Below, in pieces: positions 9,193 to 18,833 of a stretch of DNA of 64,000 bases. Source of the stretch: Caldilineaceae bacterium bin5. Lineage in GTDB: Bacteria > Chloroflexota > Anaerolineae > Caldilineales > Caldilineaceae. Within the stretch, counting starts at the first letter, position 1, and the number at the start of each line of letters is the position of its first letter. The translations under genes and the position numbers were made by a program. Location of the stretch: the NCBI GenBank assembly GCA_002238445.1, contig MPML01000014.1, forward strand, positions 30,529 through 94,528, in the 5' to 3' direction. Under the pieces are notes generated by a model, which saw nothing but the letters and a program-made list of their open reading frames with translations, was not told the DNA's origin and did not search any database.

Positions 9193-10440
9193 ATGAAGAA
9201 AGTAGCGATGGTAGCGCGCCCAATCCGCAAGGCTGAATTTGGCGAGCCGATCCCTGTAACGATCGACGATATGCTGAGCGAGATCAGCAATCAGGGGCCC
9301 GCCATACCGGCAGTAATGGATTCAGTCCAGCCGCAACTTGAGGCCCTGGATCCAACTCTCTTTACGTCCAATTCACACTTTTACATAACCGGCTGCGGAG
9401 ACTCCTACTTCGCAGGTCTGGCCGCGCGCTATGCCTTTGCCCGCTATGCCGGCCTGCCCACCGACGCACAGGAGGCGCTCGAGTTTGGAAGGTACGCCGC
9501 CGAATTCGTTCCGCCGGATTCGCTTGTGTTCGGCATATCCAACTCCGGCAAGGCGACCCGCTCCGTCGAAGCGCTCGTGAACGCCCGTTTGGGAGGCGCA
9601 CACACGGTCGCGATCACCGGCAATCCGGACGGCTGGCTGGCCCAGGAAGCCGACACCATCCTCGATCAGAGTGTCCGGCTCGCAGGCGAACTGATCGGCA
9701 TGCCCAGCAATTTGGATACCAACCCTGATGACAGCAAGCCTCGCCGCGGATCTTTTGGATTGGTGAATTATCTGGCCAGCTTGACCACGCTCTATTTGAT
9801 TGCCTTTCAAACTGGTGTGGCTCGCGGCCGTCTCTCCGAAAGTGAGGCCAACGCGTTGCGGGCCGAGCTGCGGTCCACCGCTGACCTGATCGCGGAGACC
9901 GTCGAGGTATGCACACCTGCGGCACAAGCCTACGCCGAGCAGGTCAAAGAAATCGACACTTATACGATTCTTGGCTCCGGCCCCAGCCTCGCCACCAGCC
10001 TATTCTATGCGGCCAAGACCTACGAACTCCCTCGTGTCTACGGTGTTTCGCAGGAATTGGAAGAGTGGGCCCACGAACAGTTTTTCCTGACCGGGCCAGG
10101 GACGCAAGTCCTTTTCATCGCACCCCAGGGACGCAGCGAAACGCGGGTCCAGGAACTTCTGCACACCACGAGGACCATGGGAGGGACCGGCGTAGTAATA
10201 ACCGACCAGGGCAACAAGCGGCTGACCGAAGCGGCCGACGTGACACTTCCTGTCGCCGGCGCCGTTTCGGAAGCGCTTTCTCCGCTCGTATATTGCGTTC
10301 CCGGTCAGCTCTTCGCCACCTACCTGGCAAAATCCCGCGGCCGCCTGGCCTTCGAGTTCGACTCTCCGCTCCAATATGAAATGAACATGCGCACAATCCA
10401 GGAAAGCCAGCTGATCGAGTTTCACCCAACTCGAAGCTGA
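9193..10440 (+). CDS. Double SIS-domain sugar-phosphate isomerase/deaminase-like protein
   Basis: This 415-residue protein has two SIS (sugar isomerase) domains. The first starts at about residue 62 (FYITGCGDSYFAG) with a phosphate-binding Ser motif (GISNSGKATRS). The second starts with TILGSGPSLATSL and carries EEWAHEQFF, equivalent to the ExxHGP site of GlmS-like proteins. The N-terminal glutaminase domain of GlmS is absent, so a deaminase or isomerase role on an amino-sugar phosphate (AgaS/FrlB-like) is more likely. GAGAGGA precedes the ATG. It ends the plus-strand operon. Confidence 0.87.
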   Translation: MKKVAMVARPIRKAEFGEPIPVTIDDMLSEISNQGPAIPAVMDSVQPQLEALDPTLFTSNSHFYITGCGDSYFAGLAARYAFARYAGLPTDAQEALEFGRYAAEFVPPDSLVFGISNSGKATRSVEALVNARLGGAHTVAITGNPDGWLAQEADTILDQSVRLAGELIGMPSNLDTNPDDSKPRRGSFGLVNYLASLTTLYLIAFQTGVARGRLSESEANALRAELRSTADLIAETVEVCTPAAQAYAEQVKEIDTYTILGSGPSLATSLFYAAKTYELPRVYGVSQELEEWAHEQFFLTGPGTQVLFIAPQGRSETRVQELLHTTRTMGGTGVVITDQGNKRLTEAADVTLPVAGAVSEALSPLVYCVPGQLFATYLAKSRGRLAFEFDSPLQYEMNMRTIQESQLIEFHPTRS

Positions 10441-10793
10441 GTTCAACTGGGATGCCAAAGACTTTACTGGCGCGAAGTCCCTGTGAGTTGCATCTTTTCC
10501 TACGATAGGCTGCAAGCCAGCTGCAGTTGGCTCGCTGCCGCTACAATCCATCTCCGGGCCGCCAGCCTAGACTGCTAACGCAAAGCCCATCTCTAAACTG
10601 TGAGAACGGTTTCTTGAGCAAGAATCTCAGCAACGAGAGAATTCGCTTGTCGCCGAGGTGTGCTTGGAGGAGCCTGTGCGGGTAAGGACAACTGACAGAT
10701 CAAACAGAGGGCACTTGCGGTAGATGAACTCCTGCTCCGCAACTGCCCTCGTCTATGAAACTGCTATTCCAAACGCGAAGCGTCTGACTTCTC
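10441..10793. other. Convergent intergenic region (353 bases)
   Basis: This stretch lies between the ends of two converging transcription units, the SIS gene (+) and a PhyH gene (-). I see no supported gene in it. Its only clear structure is the inverted repeat at 10707-10750. Confidence 0.6.
10707..10750. terminator. Stem-loop between convergent genes
   Basis: GAGGGCACTTGCGG at 10707-10720 pairs with CCGCAACTGCCCTC at 10737-10750 with one mismatch in 14, leaving a 16-base loop. It lies 44 bases past the stop of the minus-strand PhyH gene, so it could end that transcript and also the facing one. No strong T-run is present on either side. Confidence 0.55.
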
Positions 10794-11684
10794 TTAGCCG
10801 GTCGCCTCTTCTACCGGCTGAACCGGTACCTTTTCCACTGGAGTGAGTTCGTACCTCTCCCAGTGATACTGAAATTCGGTCGACTTCCACCCCTTGTAGA
10901 TCTCGTCCCAGCTGAGGCGGCCTTGGTGCGGACCCAAGACCTTGTCCATGACCGGGTCCGAGGCCCGCTGGTAGCGGTAGTCCACCGATAGACGAATACG
11001 GTCTCCTGACAAGTTGGGCAATCCCCTATGCACTGTGTGGCTGTGGAAGAAAAGCAAGTCCCCATTTTCGAAGGGGCTCGAAACCCATTCACCCCCGATC
11101 TTTTCAAAGTGGGCGCGCAGTCCGCCGGCGCCCAGCGCCCGGGAAACCGGCAAAATCCCCTTCTTATGCGAACCGGTCAACACGCTTAACCCGCCCATCC
11201 TGTGGGGACAGTCACCCAACGGCAGCCACGCGGTCCAAACATCAGGCGTGCCCTGAATATGTACGAAATCCTGGTGGGCCGGCGTAGTCTGCTCCAAATT
11301 GGTCGGGAATATGAAGCGGGCGATGTTGCTGGGCTGGAGAAGTACGTCATCACCCAAAAGATTCCCAATGACGCGCATGATCGCCTTGTCGTGTGCAAGC
11401 GTGTGGAAAGACTCCAGCATCTGCACTTTGTCGTATACCGGCGAAAACTCCGGTTCTCCAGATACATGAGGAGGATGGCTGGTTATAGTCTCCAGTGGGT
11501 CGGTGCCGGCATCGATCCAACCGACTTCCTGCAAGACATTGGCAATGTCATGGCGCGCCTGTAAGACGGCCTCTTTATCTACGAAGTCGCGTATATAGAG
11601 ATAGCCGTCACGATCAGCACGTTGGCACAGGGCCTTTCCGTCTTCCTTGATATCGCTGGAGTCGACAAAAGGATTCATCGTCAT
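10794..11684 (-). CDS. PhyH-family Fe(II)/2-oxoglutarate oxygenase, last gene of the Opp operon
   Basis: This 296-residue PhyH-fold oxygenase has ligands H137-x-D139 (PAHQDFVHIQG), distal H219 (HTVHRGLPNLSG) and R231. AGGAG lies close upstream; the second ATG, two codons later, is at a better distance, so the start may be 11678. It follows the OppC-like permease gene by 67 bases on the same strand and is probably the last gene of the Opp-type importer operon. The product is cytosolic. The substrate is unknown. Confidence 0.9.
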   Translation of the reverse strand: MTMNPFVDSSDIKEDGKALCQRADRDGYLYIRDFVDKEAVLQARHDIANVLQEVGWIDAGTDPLETITSHPPHVSGEPEFSPVYDKVQMLESFHTLAHDKAIMRVIGNLLGDDVLLQPSNIARFIFPTNLEQTTPAHQDFVHIQGTPDVWTAWLPLGDCPHRMGGLSVLTGSHKKGILPVSRALGAGGLRAHFEKIGGEWVSSPFENGDLLFFHSHTVHRGLPNLSGDRIRLSVDYRYQRASDPVMDKVLGPHQGRLSWDEIYKGWKSTEFQYHWERYELTPVEKVPVQPVEEATG

Positions 11685-11751
11685 GTTCTCCTGTATTCCA
11701 GGCAGTTACGCCGGAAAAGTAGTGGGCCGATAGGCTGCTGCTCAAACCGTG

Positions 11752-12903
11752 CTAAACGTGGGTATAGGGGTCAGAAGCGTCGCGCAGACCGTCGCCGACA
11801 AAATTGAATGCCAGAATACTGACCACGATGAATACAGTCGGCAACAGAAGCCAGGGCGACAGCGCCAGAACGCGAATCGCCTGCGCTTCCTTCAGCAATA
11901 CCCCCCAGCTGATGGCCGGCGCCTGCAAACCCAGACCGATAAAGCTGAGAGCCGTTTCCCCCAGAATCATCTGCGGTATCGCAAGAGTCAACCGGGCGAT
12001 AATGTAACTCAAAAACGACGGCAACAAATAGCGAAAGATTATGCGCAGGTTGCTTGCGCCGTCCAGCTCCGCCGCGCCTACGAAGTCCTCCTCCCGAAGG
12101 GCGAAGAAACGTCCGCGCACAACGCGCGCTATACTTGTCCATCCAACAATCGACAAGATGAGTACAATGGCGAAATAGGTTCTTACAACCGGCCAGTCCG
12201 AGGGTAGCGCAATGCTCAAAGCCATCCACAGCGGTAGCGTAGGCAGGGCGCGTAACGATTCAATCACGCGCTGGATCACCATGTCCACTGTCCCGCCGAG
12301 GTAGCCGGACAGTCCGCCAATCAATATGCCCAGGAAAAAACTCATGGCAACGCCCACCAGACCAATCGTGAGCGAGATGCGTGCGCCGTAGACGATGCGG
12401 GTAAACAGATCGCGCCCCACCGTATCCTGGCCAAGCAGCGAAAGACGAGCCTCCGGGTCCTGCAAACCAAACAGATGAATCTCGCTCTCGAACAGACCCC
12501 ACAATTCGTATGGGTCGCCGCGCACAAACAGCCCCAGCGGCTGCATTATCGTCTCGTCCTCGACGAATACCGCGGCGTAAGTTTCAGGGTCAAGCGTCTT
12601 CTTGAAAGGATGCACAAAGGGCCGCAGGTGAAAGTTCCCTTCAGGATCGATGAAGCGGATCGTGTGCGGGGGCGCCAGCGTCAGTTCTGCTCTGAAGATA
12701 TACGGATCGTACGGTGCCACGAACTCTGCGAAAACCGCGACAAAGTAGAATATCCCCAGCACAACCAGCGAAATGACCGCCAGCTTGTGCTGCAGAAAGC
12801 GCCAGCGGATCAACTGCCACTGTGAAGCGACCAGTACGCGTTGGTCCGTCTGGTCTCCTGCGGCGATGCCTTCAATTGGCGCCGCGCCCGCTGCCTGCGT
12901 CAT
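11752..12903 (-). CDS. ABC transporter permease, OppC-like, with long periplasmic loop
   Basis: This 383-residue permease is longer than the usual ~300. The extra length is a periplasmic segment between the first span and the conserved SLLGQDTVGRDLFTRIVYG motif, with many acidic and aromatic residues. The EAA loop (FVGAAELDGASNLRIIFRYL) and the C-terminal spans are intact. The start overlaps the stop of the OppF-like gene (ATGA), giving tight coupling. It completes an OppBCDF importer in the inner membrane. Confidence 0.93.
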   Translation of the reverse strand: MTQAAGAAPIEGIAAGDQTDQRVLVASQWQLIRWRFLQHKLAVISLVVLGIFYFVAVFAEFVAPYDPYIFRAELTLAPPHTIRFIDPEGNFHLRPFVHPFKKTLDPETYAAVFVEDETIMQPLGLFVRGDPYELWGLFESEIHLFGLQDPEARLSLLGQDTVGRDLFTRIVYGARISLTIGLVGVAMSFFLGILIGGLSGYLGGTVDMVIQRVIESLRALPTLPLWMALSIALPSDWPVVRTYFAIVLILSIVGWTSIARVVRGRFFALREEDFVGAAELDGASNLRIIFRYLLPSFLSYIIARLTLAIPQMILGETALSFIGLGLQAPAISWGVLLKEAQAIRVLALSPWLLLPTVFIVVSILAFNFVGDGLRDASDPYTHV

Positions 12904-13988
12904 GCGTTTTCTCTCTCCTCACGCTGAATAGAGCCTGCGATCCCCGTCAATTCCAGTTTTTCCGCGAAATGGCAGGCCGCCAGATGTGATTGACCCTCCT
13001 TTTCGCTGATGTCTATCAGCTCCGGCGTCTCCTGCCTGCATCTGTCCTCTGCATAGCGGCAGCGGGGATGAAAAGCGCAGCCGCCGGGCAGGTTGCCGGG
13101 ATCGGCCACTTCGCCTGCAAGCACGATTCGCTCCCGATACTTCGTGTCGGGATCGGGATTCGGCGCCGCCGAGATCAACGCCTCGGTGTAGGGATGCCTG
13201 GGATTCGTGTACAGTTCCTCTGTTTCGCCGATCTCCACGATCTTGCCCGCGTACATCACCGCCACTCGGTCGGCCTCATACTTTACGACGGCCAGGTTAT
13301 GGGCAACAAAGAGGTATGTGAGCCCAAGCTGAGTCTGGAGCTCCTTCATCAGATTCAGAATCTGCGCCTGCACTGAAACGTCCAGAGCCGACACCGCCTC
13401 GTCTGCAATAACAACCTTGGGCGAGAGAGACAGGGCGCGTGCAATTGCGATACGCTGGCGCTGGCCTCCGCTGAATGCGTGCGGGTACCTGTTCAGCGTT
13501 GAAGGATCGAGTCGCACGAGACGCAGCAACTCCGCAACCCGTTCCTGCAGTTCATCCTGGTTCTCGACCATGCGATGTATGACGAGCGGCTCGCCGATAA
13601 TCTGGAGCAGTGTCATTCGCGGGTTCAACGAAGAATAGGGATCCTGATAAATCATGCGGATGTTACGACGAGCTTCCTTTAGCTCCTCTTTCTCCATCCG
13701 CGTGAGATCCATCGGCTCCGCGTCACCGATTCGAAACAGAACCTGGCCTGCAGTAGGTCGTTGCGCCTGGATAATGCAGTGGCTGGTTGTCGTCTTTCCG
13801 CAACCGCTCTCCCCGACCAGGGCCAGCGTCTCGCCCTCATTCAGGTCGAAATTCACGTCATCGACTGCCTTCACAACGCCAACCTGCCGGCGTAGGAAGC
13901 CTGCTTCAATCGGGAAATACTTTACGAGGTTGCGGACCGAAATGATTGTGCGCTCGTTCATGTCCGTCTCGCGCGTGGTTTCCGTCAC
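12900..13988 (-). CDS. ABC transporter ATP-binding protein, OppF/DppF-like
   Basis: This 362-residue cytoplasmic ATPase drives the importer. It has Walker A GESGCGKT (59-66), signature FSGGQRQRIAIARAL, and Walker B VVIADEAVSALD. The C-terminal oligopeptide-transporter domain has the Cys motif CAFHPRCRYAEDRC, which binds an Fe-S cluster in some relatives. A start at M10 is also possible. It overlaps both neighbours by 4 bases. It could also serve the plus-strand DppBC pair, which lacks its own ATPases. Confidence 0.95.
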   Translation of the reverse strand: MTETTRETDMNERTIISVRNLVKYFPIEAGFLRRQVGVVKAVDDVNFDLNEGETLALVGESGCGKTTTSHCIIQAQRPTAGQVLFRIGDAEPMDLTRMEKEELKEARRNIRMIYQDPYSSLNPRMTLLQIIGEPLVIHRMVENQDELQERVAELLRLVRLDPSTLNRYPHAFSGGQRQRIAIARALSLSPKVVIADEAVSALDVSVQAQILNLMKELQTQLGLTYLFVAHNLAVVKYEADRVAVMYAGKIVEIGETEELYTNPRHPYTEALISAAPNPDPDTKYRERIVLAGEVADPGNLPGGCAFHPRCRYAEDRCRQETPELIDISEKEGQSHLAACHFAEKLELTGIAGSIQREERENA

Positions 13989-15049
13989 TCGAGCGCCTCC
14001 CTACCTCCGTACAGGAAGCAACTCACTTCGTGACCTCTTGCAACTGCCGTGAGCGGGGGTTCGTGTCTTTCGCACACGCCTTCGATAAAGTCAGGGCACC
14101 GTGTATGAAACTTGCAGCCGCTTGGCATCGCGTAGGGATTGGGCACAACGCCCTCGATCGGTTCGATTTCCACTCTGCCCGGTTCCATCTTCGGAATCGA
14201 TGCCAGCAAGCCCCGTGTGTAAGGATGCTGCGGCCGGTGAAAGACATCCTCTACCGTTCCGTGCTCAACCTCCTTGCCCAGGTACATTATCATGACCCGG
14301 TCAGTCAGTTCGGCAATCACACCCAAATCGTGCGTAATCATGATGATCGCCATGCCCAGATCGGCTTGGATATCCCGAAGCAGTTCAAGCATCTGGGCCT
14401 GAATCGTCACGTCCACGGCCGTAGTCGGCTCATCCGCGATCAACAGTTTGGGTCTGCAAGAGAGCGAAAGCGCAACCATCGCCCTTTGTCGCATGCCACC
14501 GCTCAGATTAAAAGTGTACTCGTCTATGTTCCGCGCCGGATTTGGCATACCGACCCGCCGCAGCATTTCAATGGCTTGGTCATGTGCCTCCTCTTTGCTT
14601 ACCTCCTGGTGGATGCGAATTGTCTCGATGATCTGGTCGCCGACGGTATGCACAGGGCTGAATGCTGACATCGGCTCCTGGAAGATCATTGCTATATCTT
14701 TGCCCCGGATATCCCTGAGAACCCGGCCATCGGCATCTTCAGTTGCCAGATCAATGAGCCGGTCCTCGTTTTGGAAGAGAATCTCCCCACCCACAATCTT
14801 GCCGTTTTTGGGAAGGATACGCAGGATCGACTGGCTTGTCACGCTCTTGCCGCAACCGCTCTCCCCGGCGATGCCGAGAATCTCGCCCGGTTTAATATCG
14901 AAACTCACGCCGTCGACAGCCTTGACCACCCCTTCGCGCGAGAAAAAATGGGTCTGCAAATCACGCACCGATAGCAGCGACCCGTTCATTCCCTCGGTTG
15001 ATGGAGCCATTTCATCAATTGCGGTTCCGCCACTTTGAATCTCGGTCAT
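13985..15049 (-). CDS. ABC transporter ATP-binding protein, OppD/DppD-like
   Basis: This 354-residue ATPase subunit pairs with the OppF-like protein. Walker A is GESGCGKS (62-69), the signature is LSGGMRQRAMVALSL, and Walker B is LLIADEPTTAVD. The C-terminal domain keeps CKFHTRCPDFIEGVC. The first 20 residues before MNGSLLSVRD are poorly conserved in type, so translation could start at that Met. It overlaps the genes on both sides by 4 bases. Confidence 0.95.
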   Translation of the reverse strand: MTEIQSGGTAIDEMAPSTEGMNGSLLSVRDLQTHFFSREGVVKAVDGVSFDIKPGEILGIAGESGCGKSVTSQSILRILPKNGKIVGGEILFQNEDRLIDLATEDADGRVLRDIRGKDIAMIFQEPMSAFSPVHTVGDQIIETIRIHQEVSKEEAHDQAIEMLRRVGMPNPARNIDEYTFNLSGGMRQRAMVALSLSCRPKLLIADEPTTAVDVTIQAQMLELLRDIQADLGMAIIMITHDLGVIAELTDRVMIMYLGKEVEHGTVEDVFHRPQHPYTRGLLASIPKMEPGRVEIEPIEGVVPNPYAMPSGCKFHTRCPDFIEGVCERHEPPLTAVARGHEVSCFLYGGREALE

Positions 15050-16032
15050 ACGGCGCCCCGAATACGCGGATCGACGATAGCCAGCAGAATATCCGAAAGA
15101 AGCGTGCCAACGAGCGTAAGGATTCCCAGGATCATGATTATGCTCGTCGCCAGGAACATATCCTGCTGCATTAGCGAGTCCAAAAGCACCGGCGCAATCG
15201 TTGGCAGCCCCAAAACCAGTGAAACCAGGACCTCACCCTCGACCAGCACCGGCAACAGCCAGCCAACCGTGCTTATCACAGGATTGATCGCGATGCGCAA
15301 CGGGTACTTGTAGAGAAGCTTCGTCGGTTTGACCCCCCTTGCGCGCGCGACCGTGACATACTGCTTGGGCAACTCGTCCAGCAAGTTGGCGCGCATCGTC
15401 CTGATCAGTTCTGCAGTGCCTGCAGTGCCTACAATCAGAGCCGGCAACCAGATATGGCCGACCAGATCAAGGAACTTCGCCAAACCAAAGGGGGCATTCT
15501 GCATCTCCGGCGAGTAGAGACCAATCGCAACTGTTCCCGTCCATTTGAACAGCAGCCAGAGCCCGACCAGCGCCAGCAGAAAATTGGGCGTAGCCACGCC
15601 CAGAAAACCAACAACCGTAAACGAATAGTCCGCCAGCGAATACTGTTTGGTAGCCGAGAGAATGCCGATGGGGATGCCGATCACAAAGACCAGAATCAAG
15701 GAGAGCAGCGAGATCGTAAAGCTGGACGGCAGCCGCTGGGCAATGATATCCACAACCGGTTCGCGATAAATCATCGAGTAACCCAGATCGCCCTCAATAA
15801 AGCTGGAGACCCACTTGAAGTACTGTACATAGATCGGTTCACCAAGTCCGTAACGCGCCCTGAGTGAATCGATCAGTTCCGGCTCGATGATGTCACCCTG
15901 TGCCTCCAACCCGGCAATATAGGAGCTCACGAAGTCGCCGGGCGGCGCCTGGATGATAATGAATCCAATAATACTGATCAGGATCGTCACCGGAATCATG
16001 ACGAGCAGTCTTCTCAAGATGTATATCAGCAT
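15046..16032 (-). CDS. ABC transporter permease, OppB-like
   Basis: This 328-residue inner-membrane permease begins with the characteristic MLIYILRRLLVMIPVTILIS. It has six predicted spans and the conserved GDLGYSMIYREPV region. The EAA loop includes QYVTVARARGVKPTKLLYKY. It overlaps the OppD-like gene by 4 bases and is separated from its SBP gene by a 70-base spacer holding a strong stem-loop. Confidence 0.95.
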   Translation of the reverse strand: MLIYILRRLLVMIPVTILISIIGFIIIQAPPGDFVSSYIAGLEAQGDIIEPELIDSLRARYGLGEPIYVQYFKWVSSFIEGDLGYSMIYREPVVDIIAQRLPSSFTISLLSLILVFVIGIPIGILSATKQYSLADYSFTVVGFLGVATPNFLLALVGLWLLFKWTGTVAIGLYSPEMQNAPFGLAKFLDLVGHIWLPALIVGTAGTAELIRTMRANLLDELPKQYVTVARARGVKPTKLLYKYPLRIAINPVISTVGWLLPVLVEGEVLVSLVLGLPTIAPVLLDSLMQQDMFLATSIIMILGILTLVGTLLSDILLAIVDPRIRGAV

Positions 16033-16050
16033 CTGTATTGACTCAGAGTC

Positions 16051-16074
16051 GGGAGGCCACCGAGGTGGCCTCCC
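16051..16074. terminator. Stem-loop between SBP and OppB-like genes
   Basis: GGGAGGCCAC (16051-16060) is the reverse complement of GTGGCCTCCC (16065-16074), a 10-bp GC-rich stem around a 4-base loop. In the transcribed (minus) direction it lies 29 bases past the SBP stop and has no T-run. A role as a partial terminator or 3'-end protector that raises SBP mRNA over permease mRNA is inferred from position. Confidence 0.7.
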
Positions 16075-16102
16075 TTAGTTTCAGAAGAACTGCTGAAACC
16101 GT

Positions 16103-18160
16103 TTACTCAGACCGGTAGGCCCAGGTTTCGGGAGCGGCATAGTACCACTCGGGGGCCACCGGGTTGGGGATGTTGTACATGCGGCCCGAGAACACCGCGT
16201 ACCAGACCGCTTCCAGGTCACCAGGCTGCTTGATCGAGCCAATGACCCACAAGTTGTCCTGGTGAATCTTGTACATCTCAGACTCGAGTTCGAAGCGCTT
16301 CTGGCCATCCGGCTCGGCGATGAACTCTTCGAAGATCTCGTAGAGTCGCTTGACGTCGTCCGGGGGTTCTTCGCCCTCGGCGCCGCCGGACATGACATAC
16401 TGCGCCCACGGCGGGTTCACCAGCCAGCTGTTGCTGATTGGCATCGGCTCGCCGCGCATGGCGCCGATGATCGGAGCCTGGCCAGCCCAGTTGACGGGGC
16501 GGACCTGCAGCTCATAGTCGCCGGCCAGTCGACGCTCAGTATGCAGTCGACCATCCAACGGAACAATCGTTGTCTTCAGGCCAATGTCTTCCCAGCCCTG
16601 CGCGATCAGCTCGGCGATGGGAACCTGCTGTACCCAGCCGGTATGTACCTGAGCCGAAAGCTCAAAGGGGCGGCCATCGGGCAGCAGACGCTGGCTCTGA
16701 TCCTCATTCCAGGTCAGACCCAGGCCATCCAGGATCTCGTTGGCGCGATCAACGTCGTGCTCGGTGTGCAGCTTGAAGCCCGGGTCGGCGCCGTTATAGA
16801 CCGATGCGTCGGGCGGCGCAACCTGCGAAGGCTTGTACAGACCGTTGAAGACTACTTCGTTGATCCTGTCGCGGTCGTAACCGATCGACAGCGCAACGCG
16901 GAATTCCTTGTTGCGGAACAGCTCGCGCAACACGTCATCCTCGGTCGACATGTTGAACGTTACCACGCCCAGCACGTCCGACCAGCCAAACTGAGGCAGC
17001 ACCCTGTAACCGCCGCTCCCTTCGTTCTGCTTGAGGACCGGATAGTTGGTCAGGTAACCCAGCGTATACGGGTTCATGTAGTCAGTCTGGCCAGCGATCA
17101 CGTCCAGCAGAATCGCTTCGCGGTCACCCAGGTTGGGTCGGTTAATGTGGTCTACATAGGGCAACTGGTTGCCAGCAGTGTCGATCTTCCAGTAGTAGGG
17201 GTTGCGCTCCAGCTCCTGCACCGGCACACTGGCGCCGCGGGTAACGGCTTTCCAGGCGAAGATCGTCGGTTCATCAGGATTGCCGTACCAGTCATGCTCG
17301 GCCTGGAACAGTTCAACCCAGTTCGAGAAGCCCCTCTCCTCTGCAATCGCATTCACATCGTCCGCATCGGTGTAGTCAGGATGGAACTGCTTCAGATAGT
17401 GGGCGGGTGCATAAGGCATCGGGCGCCAGCGATTGAGGCGTTCGAGCAGCACACCGTAAGGAGCCTTAAACTCCATCACAATGGTATTCTCGTTGACCTT
17501 GGTGACCGTACCCATCTCGCCGCCAACCTTCATATTGTTGACGCCATTCGGGTTCAGTTCTTCGTTCGCCGCAATCGCCTCGTACCAGAATACGAAGTCG
17601 TCGGCGCCGAACGGATGGCCGTCAGACCACTTGATGCCTGGGCGAATCGTGAACGTCGTCGAGAGGCCGTCCGCGCTCGTCTCGGCATTCATGAACACGT
17701 TGGGCAGCACGCCCTGCATGTTCGAGCCGTACACGTGCGGGAATTCACGCAGCAGATCCTCGAGGAAGTCGAAGTTGCCCTCGTGCGTATTCCGCATCGT
17801 GCCGCCGTACTCGCCAATCTGGTCGGCCGGCTGCATCACCAGCGGCTCATCCGGCAAGCGCTCTTCAACCGGCGGCAGCGAACCATCGGCCACCATCGCA
17901 TCCAGAATCGGAGACTGCTGGAATGTGGAAATTTCATTGCCTGTGGCCGCTTCATAGTCGGCGATGGTGTTGTACTGCACCACCTGCCCGGTGAAGTCGC
18001 CCATCATACCTTCATCGGCCATTGAATCGTCTTCAGACGCGGCCTCTTCCTCCATAGCCGGTTCCTCGGCCATTTCGGCTTCCGGCTGTGCGCCGCCGCA
18101 ACCGGCAAGCACAAGGCCAAGAACGATAAAGAGACTCGCGACTAACCTGAATTGCTTCAT
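16103..18160 (-). CDS. ABC transporter substrate-binding lipoprotein, family 5, large form
   Basis: This 685-residue binding protein begins with a signal peptide ending in the lipobox LAGC (C21). An acidic Glu/Ala/Met linker follows, then the SBP_bac_5 body (TFTIRPGIKWSDGHPFGADD at about residues 170-190). Its length fits the large glycoside- or oligopeptide-binding subgroup with an extra domain. AAAGGAGG lies 8 bases before the ATG. It heads the operon SBP-OppB-OppD-OppF-OppC-PhyH. Ligand unknown. Confidence 0.94.
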   Translation of the reverse strand: MKQFRLVASLFIVLGLVLAGCGGAQPEAEMAEEPAMEEEAASEDDSMADEGMMGDFTGQVVQYNTIADYEAATGNEISTFQQSPILDAMVADGSLPPVEERLPDEPLVMQPADQIGEYGGTMRNTHEGNFDFLEDLLREFPHVYGSNMQGVLPNVFMNAETSADGLSTTFTIRPGIKWSDGHPFGADDFVFWYEAIAANEELNPNGVNNMKVGGEMGTVTKVNENTIVMEFKAPYGVLLERLNRWRPMPYAPAHYLKQFHPDYTDADDVNAIAEERGFSNWVELFQAEHDWYGNPDEPTIFAWKAVTRGASVPVQELERNPYYWKIDTAGNQLPYVDHINRPNLGDREAILLDVIAGQTDYMNPYTLGYLTNYPVLKQNEGSGGYRVLPQFGWSDVLGVVTFNMSTEDDVLRELFRNKEFRVALSIGYDRDRINEVVFNGLYKPSQVAPPDASVYNGADPGFKLHTEHDVDRANEILDGLGLTWNEDQSQRLLPDGRPFELSAQVHTGWVQQVPIAELIAQGWEDIGLKTTIVPLDGRLHTERRLAGDYELQVRPVNWAGQAPIIGAMRGEPMPISNSWLVNPPWAQYVMSGGAEGEEPPDDVKRLYEIFEEFIAEPDGQKRFELESEMYKIHQDNLWVIGSIKQPGDLEAVWYAVFSGRMYNIPNPVAPEWYYAAPETWAYRSE

Positions 18161-18582
18161 TGAGATTCCCTCCTTTAGGGATGTGGAAAAAACGATGGGA
18201 ACTGGTAGAAGAGGGCGACCGGAAACTGGTAGCGGACCGCCGCCTACCTTTATGTGGATGTAAGTTCAATCTGATTTAGGCTATAATTAAGGTGGGCATA
18301 GTTTCCACTTAAGGAGTCACGTTGTCAAATATGGAGGGCCTTCGTTTTGCAACTGAGTCAGATCATTTTTTGCCTTGCCTGGCTGGGAACCGGGCTGGGC
18401 GCTGGTTGCTGGTTCGGGGCCGAATCACCGCTTCGGCTTGTGGCGCATTGAAAACCGCGGCCAATCCGCCTGATTTCACCCCGTCATACCCAGCATTCGA
18501 CGAAAGGGCGAACCAGAGGCGCCTCAGAGTTAACTGCGATTTGAGAATGTCACCGTGCCAGAGAGTTTCTCTAAAGAGGAGG
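18161..18582. other. Intergenic region between the Opp operon and tRNA-Leu
   Basis: No gene is firmly supported here. On the plus strand, TATAAT (18282-18287), AAGGAG (18311-18316) and a TTG at 18322 line up as a possible expression signal for an 87-codon frame to 18585. That frame shows no recognisable domain and runs to the tRNA 3' end. In the next frame over, a short hydrophobic peptide is readable from about 18347, so a decayed small membrane protein is possible. The Opp operon promoter should also lie here, but I could not settle on one. Confidence 0.4.
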
Positions 18583-18665
<83 letters not shown>

Positions 18666-18833
18666 GGCATGTCATTGTAGAAAATCGTCACAGTCGTGTC
18701 AATTCGAAGCGCCACATAGGTGCATCTCAAAGTGCGGGCGAACTTTCGCATACCTCAGGTAACGACTAAGCCATGTCCAGCTCGTAGACCCAGTCTCAGG
18801 CAATTTGCGTGGCTGCTTTCTCCTGATCGTTAT

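Noticed and set aside
16262..18025. 587-codon plus-strand frame opposite the large SBP gene
   Set aside because: It is the mirror of a strongly supported lipoprotein gene; its His/Arg/Val-rich composition is typical of antisense shadow frames.
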